Origin: Chlorobiota bacterium
GTDB taxonomy: Bacteria > Bacteroidota > Ignavibacteria > Ignavibacteriales > Ignavibacteriaceae
DNA: 7,665 bases
Assembly: GCA_008363265.1 (NCBI GenBank)
Contig: RHKR01000136.1
Coordinates: forward strand, 1 to 7,665
Reading direction: 5' to 3'
The position numbers and the translations under genes are program-made. This document shows positions 5,825 through 7,665 of the stretch, piece by piece (position 1 is the stretch's first letter; every line of letters begins with the position of its first letter). The notes below the pieces were generated by a model that saw nothing but the letters and a program-made list of their open reading frames with translations, was not told the DNA's origin and did no database searches.

Positions 5825-7665
5825 ATGAAAAGAGCGATCTTTCTAATTGTTTTTACAGTCACAACCATTTTCCCGGGCGGCATCATGCTGCTTAACCCGG
5901 CGACCGGATCCACTATGCGGATCCAGAACATCCAATCGAACATCATGATCGAAAACCAGGTTTCGATCTCTAAAGTTACGACCGAATATCGCAACAACAC
6001 AACATTATACGCAAAACCAACCCTGATATTCACACTCCCGGATAACGGAAGCGCCACGAGACTCCGCTGGCAACTCAGGGGTATATGGTATGAAGCCGGT
6101 TTCTCAGCAAACCCTCAGGATACATCGATCGGAGGCGGTGGGACCGTCCATCCATATGTTGCAGATCTGCTTAAATCTCCTTGTGTTGTATATCCCTTCC
6201 AGGACTCCATCGGCGTTGACAGCACGATCACCGTTGAGCTGACTTATGTGGAGTTTCTTAAGTATGATATGGGCTATGTGAACTTCAAGATACCGGTCGG
6301 TCTGAGTTCTTTCTTTGGTCACTCACAGATCGCGAATGATTTTATAATTCGTCTCGTCTCCACGAGACAGGTTGATTCCCTTTTCTGCACTTCACATCCC
6401 AATGCCGCAATCACCATCGGTGCCGACACATCCCTCATAACAGGGTCGGAACTGATCGGACTCCCCGTTGATATCAAAGGAGGGTACCTGCTTGCCTCGG
6501 ATCAATTGGGACTCTCGAGCTTCTCCACGTACTTGAGTGACTCCGCGTCCGTCGCGGATACTATTAACGGAGGCTACTTCCTCTTCGTTGTGGAACCGGC
6601 CAGGGATACAACACTCGTGTTGAAGAAAAAGATCACTCTCGTCATCGACCGGTCCGGCAGTATGTCGGGGAACAAGATCGTGCACGCTAAAAATGCTGCC
6701 CTCTTCATAGTCGACCGGTTGAATGAGATCGATCTGTTCAACATAGTTTCCTTCTCTACAGCGGTCACCAGTTTTATGCCTTCACATGTCCCGGTGACAG
6801 GTGAAAATCTGAACCTTGCCCGCAGCTGGATCAACACTATCGTGGCCACCGGATTAACCAATATTTCAGGTGCATTCGCAACCACTGTTGAAGATTTCGT
6901 GGGGGCGACTGATTCGACGGCGAATATCATTCTGTTCCTTACGGACGGTCAGGCCACCACCGGTATTACAGGCACCCCTGAACTTCTGGCCTATATTAAC
7001 CAATTGACCGCGCCCATAACATCCAATTTGTCGGTTTTCACATTTGGTGTGGGAACAGATGTTGATGTTTCCCTTCTGCAGTCGATCGCCAATCAGCATT
7101 CGGGACTGGCGACTTTTCTGATGAATGACCAGCTGGAGCCTGTGATCACTAAATTCTATCTGAAGATCCAGAATCCGATACTGATCTCCCCTGTTGTTGC
7201 ATTTTCATCACAGAATATTGTTGACGTGCACCCGGATGATCTGCCCAATCTTTACATCGGTGAGCAGCTCCTCGTCAGTGGTAGATACCCCACTCAGGTT
7301 TCCGGACCGGTGACCGTAACCCTTACCGGGACTGTTTACGGCCAGCCGGTTTCGTATCAGTACCCCTTGGCCCTAAGTGACACCGCCATGGTAAATTACC
7401 AGTTTCTTCCAAAGGTGTGGGCGAAGGCTTTCATCGACGATCTTTTGGCGCAGTACTACACTTTTCCGCCGAATTCTCCCCAGGCTCTCGAGATCAAAGG
7501 GCAGATCATCGCGCTCAGTGTAAAATACGGTGTCATAACCATATTCACCTCCTTCGGAAATCCGACAGGTATCGAAGAAGAGTCCGAAACTACTGAAACC
7601 CTGCCGGCAGATTTCACATTGTACCAAAACTACCCCAATCCGTTCAATCCGAGCACGACCATAAA
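5825..7665 (+). CDS. Secreted VIT + von Willebrand factor A protein with type IX sorting domain, 3' partial
   Basis: The frame stays open for 613 codons to the window end. A signal peptide (MKRAIFLIVFTVTTIFPGG) is followed by a VIT-like beta domain (about 20-155), recognised from PATGSTMRIQNIQSNI and a YRNNTT..FTLPD segment. A linking region follows. The vWA domain (about 268-445) has a complete metal-ion-dependent adhesion site: D275-x-S277-x-S279 in DRSGSMSG, T345 in GLTNISGAF and D374 in FLTDGQ. The C-terminal part ends with SVKYGVITIFTSF, a signature of inter-alpha-trypsin-inhibitor heavy-chain-like proteins. An acidic linker (IEEESETTE) leads into FTLYQNYPNPFNPSTTI from residue 597, the start of a type IX sorting domain cut by the window edge. 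The role is probably divalent-cation-dependent protein binding or adhesion at the cell surface; the ligand is unknown. It is transcribed divergently from yebC and has its own promoter. Confidence 0.88.
   Translation, partial: MKRAIFLIVFTVTTIFPGGIMLLNPATGSTMRIQNIQSNIMIENQVSISKVTTEYRNNTTLYAKPTLIFTLPDNGSATRLRWQLRGIWYEAGFSANPQDTSIGGGGTVHPYVADLLKSPCVVYPFQDSIGVDSTITVELTYVEFLKYDMGYVNFKIPVGLSSFFGHSQIANDFIIRLVSTRQVDSLFCTSHPNAAITIGADTSLITGSELIGLPVDIKGGYLLASDQLGLSSFSTYLSDSASVADTINGGYFLFVVEPARDTTLVLKKKITLVIDRSGSMSGNKIVHAKNAALFIVDRLNEIDLFNIVSFSTAVTSFMPSHVPVTGENLNLARSWINTIVATGLTNISGAFATTVEDFVGATDSTANIILFLTDGQATTGITGTPELLAYINQLTAPITSNLSVFTFGVGTDVDVSLLQSIANQHSGLATFLMNDQLEPVITKFYLKIQNPILISPVVAFSSQNIVDVHPDDLPNLYIGEQLLVSGRYPTQVSGPVTVTLTGTVYGQPVSYQYPLALSDTAMVNYQFLPKVWAKAFIDDLLAQYYTFPPNSPQALEIKGQIIALSVKYGVITIFTSFGNPTGIEEESETTETLPADFTLYQNYPNPFNPSTTI

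Noticed and set aside
6574..6930. 118-codon minus-strand open frame inside the vWA gene
   Set aside because: It is antisense to a clearly conserved vWA domain, has no recognisable protein features and looks like a shadow of the real frame.
836..7661. The two QN[FY]PNPFNP-coding segments as DNA repeats or mobile element ends
   Set aside because: The similarity is at protein level and reflects the shared type IX sorting domain, not a duplicated DNA element.

Overview
The window is a stretch of bacterial chromosome, most likely from the Bacteroidota/Ignavibacteriota side of the FCB group. Three things point there. Two proteins carry a C-terminal type IX secretion (Por-type) sorting domain whose opening motif, QN[FY]PNPFNPxTTI, is typical of Ignavibacteria and related lineages. 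The YebC protein has the Bacteroidota-style N-terminus (MGRIFEKRKH). Two of the intergenic regions carry promoters of the TTTG-N19/20-TAnnTTTG type used by Bacteroidota primary sigma factors. No RNA genes, CRISPR arrays, insertion sequences or phage genes were seen.

Layout from left to right: (1) the 3' part of a secreted alpha/beta-hydrolase esterase (+) ending in a sorting domain; (2) a propeller-type lipoprotein gene, copy 1 (+), whose signal-peptide region looks broken by a one-base frameshift; (3) a pirin-family cupin gene (-), convergent with copy 1 across a bidirectional hairpin terminator; (4) an intact paralogue of the lipoprotein, copy 2 (+), divergent from pirin; (5) a yebC/TACO1-family gene (-), convergent with copy 2 across a second, perfect 11-bp bidirectional terminator; (6) a divergent promoter region; (7) a large secreted VIT + von Willebrand A protein (+), truncated by the window end just inside its own sorting domain.

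Four of the six genes encode products for the cell envelope or exterior: two tagged for type IX secretion and two lipoproteins, one of which has lost its signal peptide as read. The two cytoplasmic proteins, pirin and YebC, lie on the opposite strand as single-gene units. The alternating strands, hairpins at both convergent junctions and separate promoters argue that this is not one operon. The two lipoproteins are roughly half identical by eye and are clearly an ancient local duplication. I see no shared pathway between the housekeeping and the exported genes, and no strong sign of a defence or mobile system. The most useful observations are the probable frameshift in copy 1, the uncharacterised propeller lipoprotein family and the inter-alpha-trypsin-inhibitor-like exported protein.
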